Source: Ailurus styani (lineage: Eukaryota > Chordata > Mammalia > Carnivora > Ailuridae). Taken from it: DNA of 64,000 bases. Below the pieces are notes generated by a model. That model had not been told where the DNA came from. It did no database searches and saw only the letters and a list, made by a program, of their open reading frames with translations. Location of the stretch: NCBI GenBank assembly GCA_002007465.1, contig LNAC01000009.1:5544824-5608823 (forward strand). The letters run 5' to 3'. Each line of letters starts with the position of its first letter. The stretch's first letter is position 1. The position numbers and the translations under genes were made by a program. Positions 25,701-34,640 of this stretch are shown piece by piece.

Positions 25701-28700
25701 GAGCCCGATGCGGGCCTCGATCCCAGGACCCTGAGANATTTACCTCTATCTGTTGTTTTGCTGTTTAATATGACTTCACGTTTAATATAGTTGTCTTATA
25801 ACTGTATACTTCCATATTCTCCCTCCCAACTCTGTGCATTTGACTTTTATGAATCAGTATATATGGGCACCTGGATGGCTCAGTGGGTTAAGCCTCTGCC
25901 TTTGGCTCAGGTCATGATCTCAGGGTCCTGGGATCAAGGCCACATCAGGCTCTCTGCTCAGCAGGGAGACTGCTTCCCCCTCTCCCTCTGCCTGCCTCTG
26001 CCTACTTGTGATCTCTCTCTCTCTGTCAAATGAATAAATAAAATCTTTTAAAAAAATGAATCGGTATATATACTAAATGATACTTTGTGGTTAGCATAGC
26101 ATTAAACAGTCAATGATCTTTTTAAAAACTTTTTAAATGATGGGTCATCTGGGTGGCTCAGTTGGCTGAGTATCTGCTTTTTGCTCAGGTCATGATCTCA
26201 GGGTCCTGGGATCAAGGCCCCCGCCTCTCTGTATTTTGCTCCCTGCTCATGAGGGAGCATGCTTCTCCCTTTCCCTCTGCACCTCCACTGACTCATGCTC
26301 TCTCTCTTGGTCTCTATCTCAAATAAATAACTAAAATCTTTTTAAATTTTTTTAGATGAGAAAAAATGAAGTATAATTACTATTTTTGGCACTCTATTTC
26401 TTCCTGTATTTAATTTTCCATCTGCTGTCATTTTTCTTACTATAGAATTTCTTTTATCATTTCGTATAGTGCAAATCTGGTGGTAATTCTTTCATTATTT
26501 CTCTGAAACAGTCTTTATTTCACTCTGATTTTTTTTTTGAACCATAGGTTATTTATGAATGTGTTGTTTTGTAGCTAAATATTTGAGTTATTAGGGTACC
26601 CAGGAGACTCAGTCTGTTGAATGTCCAACTCTTTTTTTTTTTTTTNTCTTTCATTATTTCTCTGAAACAGTCTTTATTTCACTCTGATTTTTTTTTTGAA
26701 CCATACGTTATTTATGAATGTGTTGTTTTGTAGCTAAATATTTGAGTTATTAGGGTACCCAGGAGACTCAGTCTGTTGAATGTCCAACTCTTTTTTTTTT
26801 TTTTTAAAGATTTTATTTATTCATTTGACACAGAGAGAGATTACAAGTAGGCAGAGAGGCAGGCAGAGAGAGAGGAGAGAGGAGGAAGCAGGCTCCCTGT
26901 TGAGCAGAGAGCCCGATGTGGGCCTCGATCCCAGGACCCTGGGATCATGACCTGAGCCGAAGGCAGCGGCTTCAACCCACTGAGCCACCCAGGCGCCCGA
27001 ATGTCCAACTCTTGATTTTGGCTCAGGTCATAATCTTAGGGTTGTGAGATCAAACACCCCATTGGGCTTCATGCTCAAGGCGGAGTCTGCTTGAGGGTCT
27101 CTTCTCCCTTTCCATCTGCCCCTCCTGCCTGTTCTCTCTCAAATAATAAATATTTTTAAAATAAAAAATAAAAAATAAATATTTGAGTTATCTTTATCTT
27201 ACTGACTTCTGAGTTAATTCCTTTGTGGTCAGGTAATATATCTTGTATGGCTTAAGTCCTTTTAAGTTATTGAGACTTGTTTTATCATCCAGATGTCATC
27301 TGTCATGGTAAATGTTACACAGACATTTGGAATAAACATACGTGCTGCTAATGTCATACCATCAGATAAAGAGTTTTATAAATGTCTGTTAGATCACCTT
27401 GACTTATAATGTTCATCATGGTTTTTATATCTTTACTGATTTTCTGAATACTTGTTCTATCAATTATTGTGATGTATAATGTGCCTTTTCATTGTTCTCT
27501 GGGTATTTTTAAGACTTTCTCTTCATGGGGTGCCTGGGTGGCTCAATCCTCAAGTGTCTGCCTTCGGCTCAGGTCATGATCCCAGGGTCCTGGGATCGAG
27601 CCCCACCTGGGGCTCCCTGCTCTGCAGGAAAGCCTGCTTCTCCCTCTCCCACTCCCCTGCTGATGTTCCCTCTCTTGCTCTGTCTCTCTCTCTCAAATAA
27701 ATAAATAAAATCTTTTAAAAAAAAAGGATTTTCTTTTCATATTATTTCCTATAATTTGGTTATGATGTACCTTGATAGGGTTGTTTTTTTTTATTTATTT
27801 TTTTTATTTTTTTAAAAAATTTTTTTTTTTTATTTATTCATTTGACACAGAGAGAGAGATTACAAGTAGGCAGACNTATTTTTTTATTTTTTTTTTAAAT
27901 TTTTTTTTTTTATTTATTCATTTGACACAGAGAGAGAGATTACAAGTAGGCAGACAGGCAGGCAGAGAGAGAGGAGAGAGGAGGAAGCAGGCTCCCTGCT
28001 GAGCAGAGAGCCCGACGCGGGCCTCGATCCCAGGACCCTGGGATCATGACCTGAGCCGAAGGCAGCGGCTTTAACCCACTGAGCCACCCAGGCGCCCGGG
28101 TTGTTTTTTTTTAAATTAGAGTTCATCGATCATCTTGGATCTGTGGAATATTTTGGAATATTTTTAGTCATTTTTGTTCAGATATTTTTCTTCCCTCCTC
28201 AATCCTCTCTAGGACATAGTTACATATATATTAGACAGCCTGTTTTTAACCTACACATCACTTCATGCGCTCTTCATTTTTCCAAAAAAGTCTTTTTCTT
28301 TCTTTCCATTTTAGTTTCTATTGCTGTGTCTTCAAGTTCACTGATATTTTCTTCCTTAGTGTCTAATATGCTGTCAGTCCTACCCAGTTAGTTTTTCATT
28401 TCAGGAATTACGTTTTTCTCATCTCTAGAAGCTCTGTTTGGTTCTTTTAATATTTCCCATTTCCCTTCTAATTATGTTTTCCTTTGTGCTCTTGAATGTG
28501 TGTGTAAGAGCTAAAGTCCTTGTCTGCTAATACTATATTCTCTATCATTTGTAAGTTTGTCTTTTGATTTTTCCTGCTGATTTGGGTTCTCATTCCTAGT
28601 TTTCTGTATGTCTAGTAATTTTCTCTTAGAGTATGTACATTGTGAGTTTTATGATGTTGAATTCTGTACTTTGTTGTCTTTCTTTAAGCGATATTGGAAT

Positions 28701-31186
28701 TTATTATAGCATGGGTTAAATCAACTTGCAAATTCTCTTGTCCTTCTTATGGCTTGTTTGTAAGCTTTTTAGAGGTAGATTTAGAATAGTGTTAGCATAC
28801 AGATGTAGGTTTATTTTGGCCAAATACTAAGAGGCATAATTTTTCTGGGGTCTCTTTCATATGTCCCCTGTTTCAACAAATGGATATTCTCCCCTCTAGA
28901 AAGTGTTTGGTCAAAACTCAAACATCTCTCAGCCCTGTGTGAGCTGAGAGAATTGTTAACCTTAGAACAGTCCCCCAGTAGTTCTTGTTTTTGGTTTTTT
29001 TCTTTGGTTAGGGGTGTTGAACAGTTCTTTTTTTGTCCCTCCTCATAGTTTTTAGTGTGGTAAAACAAGAATTCGTTCTTTATAATTGTAATGAGTAATA
29101 CCTAAGGGCTGAAAAAAGGTAGAAGTGATATTTGAATATATGAACTGTCATGTGAGATGCATAGAAAAGTATTAACTTATTTCTCCAGGATATTTTAAAT
29201 GAGTGGCAAAATTATAGTCTATAGAAGTTACCAAGGAGCACCTGGGTGGCTCAGTCAGTTAAGCGGCTGCCTTTGGCTCAGGTCATGACCCTGGGATCCT
29301 GGAATTGAGCCCTGTGTTAGGTTCCCTGCTCAGCAAAGAGTCTGCTCCTCTCTCCCCCTCTGCCCCTCCCCCCTGCTCGTGCTTTCTCTCCCTCTCAAAT
29401 AAATAAAATCTTAAAAAAAGAAAGGAAAAAAGAAATTACCAAATAAAGAAGAATTTCTAAGTGAGAATACCTGATCTTTGAAATAGTCTTTTTCTTTTGC
29501 TTCTATGTAATTACAGTTTTTTTTCCCCTCTTTTCTTTAGTATCCCTTTTCCATTTGGGGGGTTTTCTTTGGTTTGTTTTTTTTTTTCCTTTCTGATATT
29601 TCTTCTTCCTTCTTAGGGACTCTTTTTTTTTTCACTCGCTAATATTCTTAGAAATCTTAGCCATTTTCATGACTTTAATATTTATCACTATGCATATTAT
29701 ATCTGTCTTTATTACATATACTGCCTTGACCTGTCTTCTGAGATAGACGCGAATTCTCATTCCTTTTGAGGGGCAGTTCTGTTTATATTACCCTATTACT
29801 TCAGATAAAATATACCTAAAACCTGAAGCTTTATACTCTCTCCAAATCATTTCTTCTTTTACCTTTCTCTCTCAGATGGCTCCCAGCTCTTCTCTTACGT
29901 CATTTGTTCCTAAAATCTTACAGTCATCTTTGAAACCTCTCTGTCCTATAATTAATCGCCAAGGCTCATTAATTTTTTAAAATATTTTATTTATTTATTT
30001 GAGAGAGAGAAGACGAGCAGTGGAGAGAGGTAGAGGGAGAGAGAGAGAGGGAGAAGCAGACTCCCCACTGAGGAGGGAGCCCGATGCAGACTCACTCTCA
30101 GGACCTGGAGATCATAACCTGAGCCAAAGGTGGATGATTAACAAACTGAGCCAACTAGGCACCCCAGCCAAGGCTCATTAATTTGACTTTTTCAGTGCTT
30201 CTCATGTCTTTCCTCTCATCTTTTTAATAAGATTTTTTTTAAGATTTTATTTATTGGGGCGCCTGGGTGGCTCAGTTGTTGAGCGTCTGCGTTCGGCTCA
30301 GGTCATGATCCCGGCGTCCTGGTATCGAGCCCCACATCAGGCTTCCTGCTCGGCAGGAGGCCTGCTTCTCCCTCTCCAGCTCCCCTGTGCTTGTGTTTTC
30401 CTCTCTCGCTATCTCTCTGTGTCATGAATGAATGAAATTTAAAATATATATATATTTTATTTATTTATTTGAGAGCGAGAGAATGAGAGAGAGAGAGCGT
30501 GAGGCAGGGAGGGCCAGAGGGAGAAGCAGACTCCCTGCTGAGCAGGGAGCTGGATTTGGGACTCTCCCCGGACCCCAGGATCATCACCTGAGCCAAAGGC
30601 AGTTGCTCAACCAACTGAGCCACACAGGCATCCTTGTCTTCCCTCTCAATTTCTGCTGCAACATCTATTCATTTGTTTAGCAAATACTTGAATTCCTACA
30701 TATGCTAGGACTTTTCCCCTCAGAAGTTGGAATTATATGATTTCTGCAGTATAGCAAAGTACTTAAAAATGGTGAGACCCAATAAATACTTGTAAAATAA
30801 CTCACTGAATGAATATATTAGGTTGAACCATGTGAAACTGTAATTTTTTAAGGTCAAAGTAGTTAAATGTCAGTAATTTCCTATGTTCAACAAGTACACT
30901 GCTATTAAGGATCATGCTAATATGCAGAGAAATACATATTAGGGTATTCCTACTATTGTTAATGTTAACAGTATTATTAATGTGTATAATTTCTTTCATT
31001 AAGCTATACACATTGACTTTTCTCTCCTTTGCCTACCAGGAAACACGAAACTATCCAGAATCATATCCACAACTGCCAAGGGATGAAACAGTGGAAAACC
31101 CTCATCTCCAGAAGCACATTCTGGAATTAGCATCCATTCTGGATGTTCGAAATGTGTTCCTCGAGAGTACCATAGATGACTATTAA
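13699..31186 (+). CDS. SCAI: SCAI, C-terminal 164 residues (partial gene, four exons to the stop)
   Basis: Coding segments 13699-13771, 17053-17226, 17411-17511 and 31040-31186 join in frame (73+174+101+147 = 495 nt = 164 codons plus TAA). All introns are GT-AG, and phases agree across every junction. The product matches the end of SCAI, from [16 protein letters not shown] to the terminus [16 protein letters not shown]. Known biology: SCAI is a nuclear/cytoplasmic protein of about 606 residues that represses MRTF-A/SRF transcription and beta1-integrin expression; it also acts with 53BP1 in DNA double-strand-break repair. No domain border is visible in this piece. The N-terminal ~440 residues lie upstream of the window. 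The only difference from the human C-terminus I noticed (from memory) is Ser for Asn at FLE(S/N)TIDDY. Nothing suggests a pseudogene: introns are intact and there is no frameshift. GOLGA1 follows on the same strand. Confidence 0.96.
13772..14925. other. SCAI intron, no recognisable feature
   Basis: Unique-looking intronic sequence with no exon signature or clear repeat. Open frames on both strands around 14042-14383 show no coding character. Confidence 0.5.
14935..15140 (+). repeat. MIR SINE relic
   Basis: ACTGACTAGCTATGTGATCT, CTCAGTTTCTTTCCTCTCAA and TATATAGTAAGTATTCATTA follow the MIR consensus order. Confidence 0.75.
15365..16235 (-). repeat. L2 LINE, antisense
   Basis: Degenerate antisense L2 text: TACTGTACTGGGCACTGGAG, GAGCCAACAGGATTTGGTGA, TGGATTGGATATG. 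Split by a SINE at 15726. Confidence 0.65.
15726..15839 (-). mobile_element. Short tRNA-Lys-like CAN-SINE
   Basis: Inserted in L2. Perfect 11-bp duplication AGTTTATGGAA at 15715-15725 and 15840-15850. Confidence 0.93.
17053..17226 (+). CDS. SCAI: SCAI coding exon (third from the end)
   Basis: 174 nt between acceptor TTGTTATTACAG and donor G|GTACCC. It runs from the last two bases of Asp through [20 protein letters not shown] to ITQ-type residues [12 protein letters not shown], ending on the first base of the next Asp codon. The hydrophobic stretch [19 protein letters not shown] is a property of the folded SCAI protein; SCAI is not a membrane protein by known biology. Confidence 0.96.
17411..17511 (+). 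CDS. SCAI: SCAI coding exon (penultimate)
   Basis: 101 nt after an intron of only 184 bp. The acceptor is CTCCTCTTTGCAG and the donor CGG|GTAGGC. It encodes (D)[18 protein letters not shown] to MRMHKIFR and ends in phase 0. Confidence 0.96.
17860..18735 (-). repeat. L1 LINE 3' region, antisense
   Basis: TGCAAAGTGGTTGTATCAAT, TTTACACTCACCAGCAGTGT and CCTCACCAACACTTGTTGCA are classic antisense L1. Interrupted by a SINE. Confidence 0.75.
18222..18411 (+). mobile_element. CAN-SINE, 5'-altered
   Basis: The head lacks the usual GGCGCCTGGGTG start. Inserted in L1 with duplication AGTTAGTTTTGCTC at 18208-18221 and 18412-18425. Confidence 0.93.
18735..18936 (-). mobile_element. CAN-SINE, older
   Basis: AAAGATCTCATTTATTTATT tail side and CCACCCAGGCACCC head side. 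Imperfect flanking repeat (G/A)CCTGA(G/A)CATTTT. Confidence 0.92.
19208..19654 (+). repeat. False tandem duplication around a single N (19430)
   Basis: 19208-19429 recurs at 19432-19654, differing only by one T in a homopolymer. This looks like unmerged contig overlap. Confidence 0.9.
20143..20327 (-). mobile_element. CAN-SINE
   Basis: Antisense SINE from AAAGATCTTATTTATTTATT to CACCAGGCACGCCC, within L1. Confidence 0.9.
21136..21355 (-). mobile_element. CAN-SINE with an N join
   Basis: Duplication CCTTGCAGTCT at 21125-21135 and 21356-21366. An N at 21324 splits an 18-bp repeat of the SINE head, an assembly artefact. Confidence 0.93.
21978..22171 (-). mobile_element. CAN-SINE, older
   Basis: Perfect 15-bp duplication GGGACTTAATTTTCT at 21963-21977 and 22172-22186. 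Confidence 0.94.
22643..22838 (-). mobile_element. CAN-SINE, young subfamily
   Basis: Flanked by CA(T/C)TGACTTTTTT. Its right end abuts the block duplicated around the N at 23286. Confidence 0.94.
22839..23733 (+). repeat. False 447-bp duplication around a single N (23286)
   Basis: 22839-23285 recurs at 23287-23733 with about one substitution (CATAAATAC/CATAGATAC). It includes a whole SINE and gives two identical open frames. Confidence 0.93.
23016..23252 (-). mobile_element. Mosaic CAN-SINE (duplicated GAAGCAGGCT segment)
   Basis: A young-type 3' part runs into an older-type 5' part, so AAGCAGGCTCCCTGCTGAGC is followed by AAGCAGGCTTCCTGCGAAGC (23105-23163). The copy at 23464-23701 is the assembly duplicate. 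Confidence 0.9.
23834..24020 (+). repeat. False ~93-bp duplication around a single N (23927)
   Basis: 23834-23926 recurs at 23929-24020, differing by A-run length and one C/T. Confidence 0.9.
24031..24213 (-). mobile_element. CAN-SINE, older, internally shortened
   Basis: Antisense SINE from TTTAAGATTTTATTTGTTTA to CACTCAGGCGCCC. Confidence 0.9.
24240..24660 (-). repeat. L1-type antisense fragment
   Basis: TTGTGAATTGGTTCATTTCT, TTGATATTAATATAACCATA and CTTGCATGGCAAATCTG are antisense L1 ORF2 text. A (CTTT)n run follows at 24618-24640. Confidence 0.6.
24668..24917 (-). mobile_element. CAN-SINE with internal 9-bp tandem repeat
   Basis: Normal SINE except that TGCTGATGA is repeated four times at 24804-24838, where the family has one GATGCGGG-type unit. 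Confidence 0.92.
24935..25135 (-). mobile_element. CAN-SINE ending in a 92-base N gap
   Basis: Tail and body are seen at 24935-25043; Ns cover 25044-25135. GTGAATTTCTTTTC occurs just before the SINE and again just after the gap, so the gap holds only the SINE head. Confidence 0.9.
25366..25736 (+). repeat. False duplication around the N at 25568, second N at 25737
   Basis: 25366-25536 (a TTG-repeat plus an antisense SINE) recurs at 25569-25736. Both copies stop inside the SINE. Confidence 0.9.
25397..25567 (-). mobile_element. CAN-SINE, young, interrupted by an assembly join
   Basis: It starts AAGATTTTATTCATTTATTT and lacks its head because of the N at 25568. A (TTG)n run at 25376-25396 precedes it. 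Confidence 0.9.
25865..26056 (+). mobile_element. CAN-SINE
   Basis: Head GGGCACCTGGATGGCTCAGT. Duplication TGAATC(A/G)GTATATAT at 25850-25864 and 26057-26071. Confidence 0.94.
26141..26350 (+). mobile_element. CAN-SINE, older
   Basis: Head GGGTCATCTGGGTGGCTCAG, tail AAATAAATAACTAAAATC. Confidence 0.92.
26488..26804 (+). repeat. False ~158-bp duplication around the N at 26646
   Basis: 26488-26645 recurs from 26647 with one substitution (CATAGG/CATACG). Confidence 0.9.
26754..27175 (+). mobile_element. Older CAN-SINE split by a younger antisense one
   Basis: The head GGGTACCCAGGAGACTCAGT is at 26752, and the body resumes after the insert as GAATGTCCAACTCTTGATTT. The tail ends near 27175. Confidence 0.9.
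26792..26998 (-). mobile_element. Young CAN-SINE nested in an older one
   Basis: Perfect 14-bp duplication GAATGTCCAACTCT at 26778-26791 and 26999-27012 within the host SINE. Confidence 0.95.
27527..27725 (+). mobile_element. CAN-SINE, older subfamily
   Basis: Head GGGGTGCCTGGGTGGCTCAA. Flanks GA(C/T)TTTCT(C/T)TTCAT are repeated. Confidence 0.93.
27791..28097 (-). mobile_element. Young CAN-SINE with assembly join (N at 27876)
   Basis: 27791-27875 recurs at 27877-27955 around the N. The SINE ends CACCCAGGCGCCC; GGGTTGTTTTTTTT flanks both sides. Confidence 0.92.
29235..29431 (+). mobile_element. CAN-SINE, older
   Basis: Head GGAGCACCTGGGTGGCTCAG. Duplication GAA(G/A)TTACCAA at 29224-29234 and 29432-29442. 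Confidence 0.94.
29976..30166 (-). mobile_element. CAN-SINE, older
   Basis: Perfect 18-bp duplication GCCAAGGCTCATTAATTT at 29958-29975 and 30167-30184. Confidence 0.95.
30219..30634 (-). mobile_element. CAN-SINE split by an opposite-strand CAN-SINE
   Basis: Host tail side AAGATTTTATTTATT at 30240-30254, host body from about 30450 to 30634. Outer duplication TGTCTT(T/C)CCTCTCA at 30205-30218 and 30635-30648. Confidence 0.9.
30256..30447 (+). mobile_element. CAN-SINE nested in the tail of an antisense copy
   Basis: Head GGGGCGCCTGGGTGGCTCAG starts directly after the host TTTATTTATT sequence. Its tail ends at the (TA)n near 30445. Confidence 0.93.
31040..31186 (+). CDS. SCAI: SCAI terminal coding exon with stop codon
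   Basis: 147 nt, 48 codons plus TAA at 31184-31186, after acceptor CTTTGCCTACCAG. It encodes [20 protein letters not shown] to [10 protein letters not shown], the SCAI carboxy terminus. It is separated from the previous exon by a 13.5-kb intron loaded with repeats. Transcription continues into the 3'UTR. Confidence 0.96.
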   Translation, partial: ETRNYPESYPQLPRDETVENPHLQKHILELASILDVRNVFLESTIDDY

Positions 31187-32979
31187 AACAAAAATCCTCT
31201 TGTTGAAACAATTTTTCATTTGCCACAGATTTTACATGGTGCAGTTTTCTAATGTGATGACAGACACATAGTGGTGTTACTTAGTTTTAATTTTTTAATT
31301 TAAGGCCACCATTTTAAAGACAAACTGAAAAAATTGTTCAAACTTTTAGGGTAACTGTTTTAAAATACAGTCTTTCAAGTCTTTTAAAAAACTCAATTAA
31401 TCTTGGAATTTTTACTTTTTGGTTTTGAGGTATGGCTACTTACCTCCAGCATCTGTCCCTACACACAAATAGTCCATGTTCTCACCCTCAGAAGAGTAAA
31501 TCATTTATTTTTATATAATGAGGAAAATCCAACTCTTATACTTGGACCTTAAATGTGTGGATTTGGAAAATATATCATTGTTCACAAAGATGAAACTAGC
31601 CAGCATGGACTATTAAAAATCAAGAACGGTCTTTCCATAATATTTATTTTCATTCCAGCTTAGTAGGTAGACAAATGTGTGATACTTTGAAGCATAATCA
31701 AGACATCTTTGAAATCATTTAACTCATTAACTACTGTCCTAATTTCAGAAACTGTATAGGGTTGATTTGCATCTGAAAGTTAAATCTTTAATTGGAGTAT
31801 TAAGATGATAAATATCACTTGGAATGTGTGAGCCCTGTGTTATCATGAGATATGCTGGCATATTTTGCTTTCTTTGTAATCTGAATGCTGGAAATGAAAA
31901 AAAAAGACTTTTAAGTATTTCAGTTGAAAAATCAGATCGTTGGTTTCATAATACAGTGTTTCCACAAGGACTTCTATTTTAGCTCTTAATTCATGATCTC
32001 AAGTTTGAAGACTATCCTGATTGAGGGCTGTAGCATAGAGTACAGAGGTTATAATCTTTTTGCCTAGTTCACATTTATGAGACGTCAAAGTCAGAGATGT
32101 TATTAATTGTAGTTGGGGGTAACTGAATTGTTATTTAACCTAAAATGAAAGTAACTTTTGCATTGACAGTTTGGAAGTAAGATTTTTTTAACTCCTTATA
32201 TTTAATATTTTATATTCATGCACAAGTTTTTTCTATTAGTTTAAATAGGACTCCTTATATAATATAAAATTTTTTGTGTTTTTCTTCTCTGTCATCCCCT
32301 TCATAATTTCATAAGCATTTGTGATGATGCTTTGGTTTCCCCCCCCCCTTCTTTAGACTCCACAGCATTCAAGTTCAGAAATCTATGAACCAGAAGCCCT
32401 TCTACCTAATTTTCTGTACAGGCTCACATTCTACCTCTGGCAGCCCCAGGGGAAATAAGGTGATTGTTTTTGGTGCCTCTTTCCTGTATCCTTAGGGAAA
32501 TTTTACTGTAATATTTTTAACTTGGTTTTCATTTCGGGCATAGGGAATTATTTGGGTCTAAGTTATTCATATACCTGTTCCAATTTGCTGATTTTTCATC
32601 TGAAGTCTGGAAATTACTGTTCTTGGGTTTGGGGGACTTCGTGGTATTTCATTCATTAATTTTTTCATTGTTTTTGTTTGTTCTTTTAAACATTATTTCA
32701 GAAAGCTTTAGAAAACTTACCCTGGAGGGAGATTTCCTTTGCCTAATGGGTTGTTTTTCTTTATCAGATAAAGACTGCTTTTCTTTTTTTCAATACCTTT
32801 ATAAACTTCATGGCTTTCCTTTCATAAGTGTTCACCTGGATTACAGCAATAGGCTGAGCTCTTGTTTCAGTCCCCTTGAAGTTCTGTGCCAGTAATGTAT
32901 CTGACCTCACATATTTTCCTCTCCTCTGATGCTTAAAATAATATTTATCCTCCTGAGCTTTATTCTCACCTGTTTAGCA

Positions 32980-33150
32980 TAAAGAACACTGGTCTGAGAA
33001 CTGGAAGACCTGAGTTCTAATCCTGGCTTTCCTGGTAACTAGCTTTATGCCCTTTGACAAGTGTCTTCATGTTTCTGTTTTATAATATTCTCATCTGTAA
33101 AATGAATACATTAGCCCAAGGTCCTATCCAGTTGTATGGTTCTATAATTG
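32980..33150 (+). repeat. MIR SINE relic in the SCAI 3'UTR
   Basis: GAGTTCTAATCCTGGCTTTC, GTAACTAGCTTTATGCCCTT and TCATCTGTAAAATGAATACA follow MIR order. Confidence 0.75.
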
Positions 33151-33364
33151 CAATCTTGATTCCCTCCGCCTGCTACCTGGAAAACTAGTTTCCCTGGGTT
33201 TAGCATAGACATTTTCTTTTCTAAGTCATATTTAAATTGTTTTTGTCCATAAAAATATCTGAGTCTCAGTTATTATAGAAGCTAATCTGGTAAAGAAATT
33301 AGGGCTTCTGTGATTAGAAACATGTTTGTCCAAGAACAAGGGGTCTTAGAAATCACAACAAGGG

Positions 33365-33561
33365 GGCGCCTGGGTGGCTCAGTGGGTTAAAGCCTCTGCC
33401 TTCGGCTCAGGTCATGATCTCAGGGTCCTGGGATCGAGGCCCGCATCGGGCTCTCTGCTCAGCAGGGAGCCTGCTTCCTCCTCTCTCTCTGCCTGCCTCT
33501 CTGCCTACTTGTGATCTCTCTCTGTCATATAAATAAATAAAATCTTTAAAAAAAAAAAAAA
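33365..33561 (+). mobile_element. Young CAN-SINE, the only one in the SCAI 3'UTR
   Basis: Full-length, near-consensus, with a 17-bp perfect duplication AGAAATCACAACAAGGG (33348-33364 and 33562-33578). Sense orientation to SCAI. Confidence 0.96.
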
Positions 33562-33709
33562 AGAAATCACAACAAGGGTTTAGATGATGATGTTGCTCCT
33601 TGAGCTAATAGTAGTGTGATTTCTTATTGGTAGTTAAAAATCTTAAGTGAGCCAGAGCTATCTTGAATCTTCAAGAAAGGAAAACTGTGCTAGAAAATTC
33701 TAAGCCATT

Positions 33710-34000
33710 CTTTCATTCATGACTTCAAAATGTGGACTAAACAACTATACTCCAGATTTTGTTCTAGGCATTGGGAAAGCAAATGAATCAGACTTAAAAA
33801 TCCTTGTCTTCATGAAGCTTATATTTTAGTAGGAGGAGTCAGGCAATACACATAATAAGATTTATGGTAGAGAGTTGTAAGTTGTATGAAGAAAATTTAG
33901 AACATGGTAAGGAAAATGTTTCAATTGTTTTGGGGTGAAGAACAGTGTCTGAGTGATCAGGGTAGGCCTTACTGAGAAGATTACATTTGTGCAAACACTT
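33710..34000 (-). repeat. L2 LINE fragment, antisense
   Basis: TTGTTCTAGGCATTGGGAAA, CTTCATGAAGCTTATATTTT and AGGCCTTACTGAGAAG match antisense L2. Confidence 0.65.
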
Positions 34001-34489
34001 CATGTTTCTTTCTTTCTTTTTTTATGCTTTTTATTATGAAAATTTTAAGCGTATGGTTAGCATTTAATGAACCATCCTGTATCCATCACCACGCTTCTAC
34101 ATTTTAAGACATTATTTAAGCAAGGAAGAAGAAATGTAAAAGGACAATCATCCATGGGTATTAGCAAAGAATCTCTTTTTTCAAAGCATACCACTCCCCT
34201 TTATAAATATAAAAATATTAAGCCCCTTATTTATTTAATTTTAGAATCCATAGAAATTTAAACATTGGAACTAAAAAACAAAGCAAAGCAATGGGAAAAT
34301 GCACTTCTTTGTTTTCAGACTGCACAACCTTCCCCTGGAGATTCTGATACAGTCTCTCACCTCCCCTAAGAATCACTGCAAACAAAACAAGCTATAGGAT
34401 TGCAGGACGTCCCTTACACACACAAAACAGTGTTAAGCACAATGGAATTATTTTCTCTTTCTTTACCCGTATATTTCTGAAACTGATAA

Positions 34490-34640
34490 AGCAGCTATTT
34501 TCCCTGTTTCTCAGAAGAGAAAACTGAGGCCCCCAAACCCCCTATAGGTTTATTCATAGTGGCAGAGCTAGAACTAAAACACATCTGACCTGAGTCCAGT
34601 CTTTCTGGTAGCTCAGGTTGCTTTCTATAACGAGCAAGAA
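34490..34640 (+). repeat. MIR SINE 3' fragment
   Basis: GAGAAAACTGAGGCCCCCAA, GGCAGAGCTAGAACTAAAAC and TGAGTCCAGTCTTTCTGGTA. Confidence 0.6.

Larger units (their letters stand above)
26360..28700 (-). repeat. Old L1-type antisense sequence, broken by SINEs
   Basis: TTTCGTATAGTGCAAATCTG, TTGTGGTCAGGTAATATATC and TCTAGAAGCTCTGTTTGGTT are typical. There is no open ORF2. Confidence 0.6.

Noticed and set aside
19208..27955. Recent segmental or tandem duplications in the SCAI intron
   Set aside because: Each pair meets at an N and is near-identical, which indicates unmerged contig ends rather than biology.
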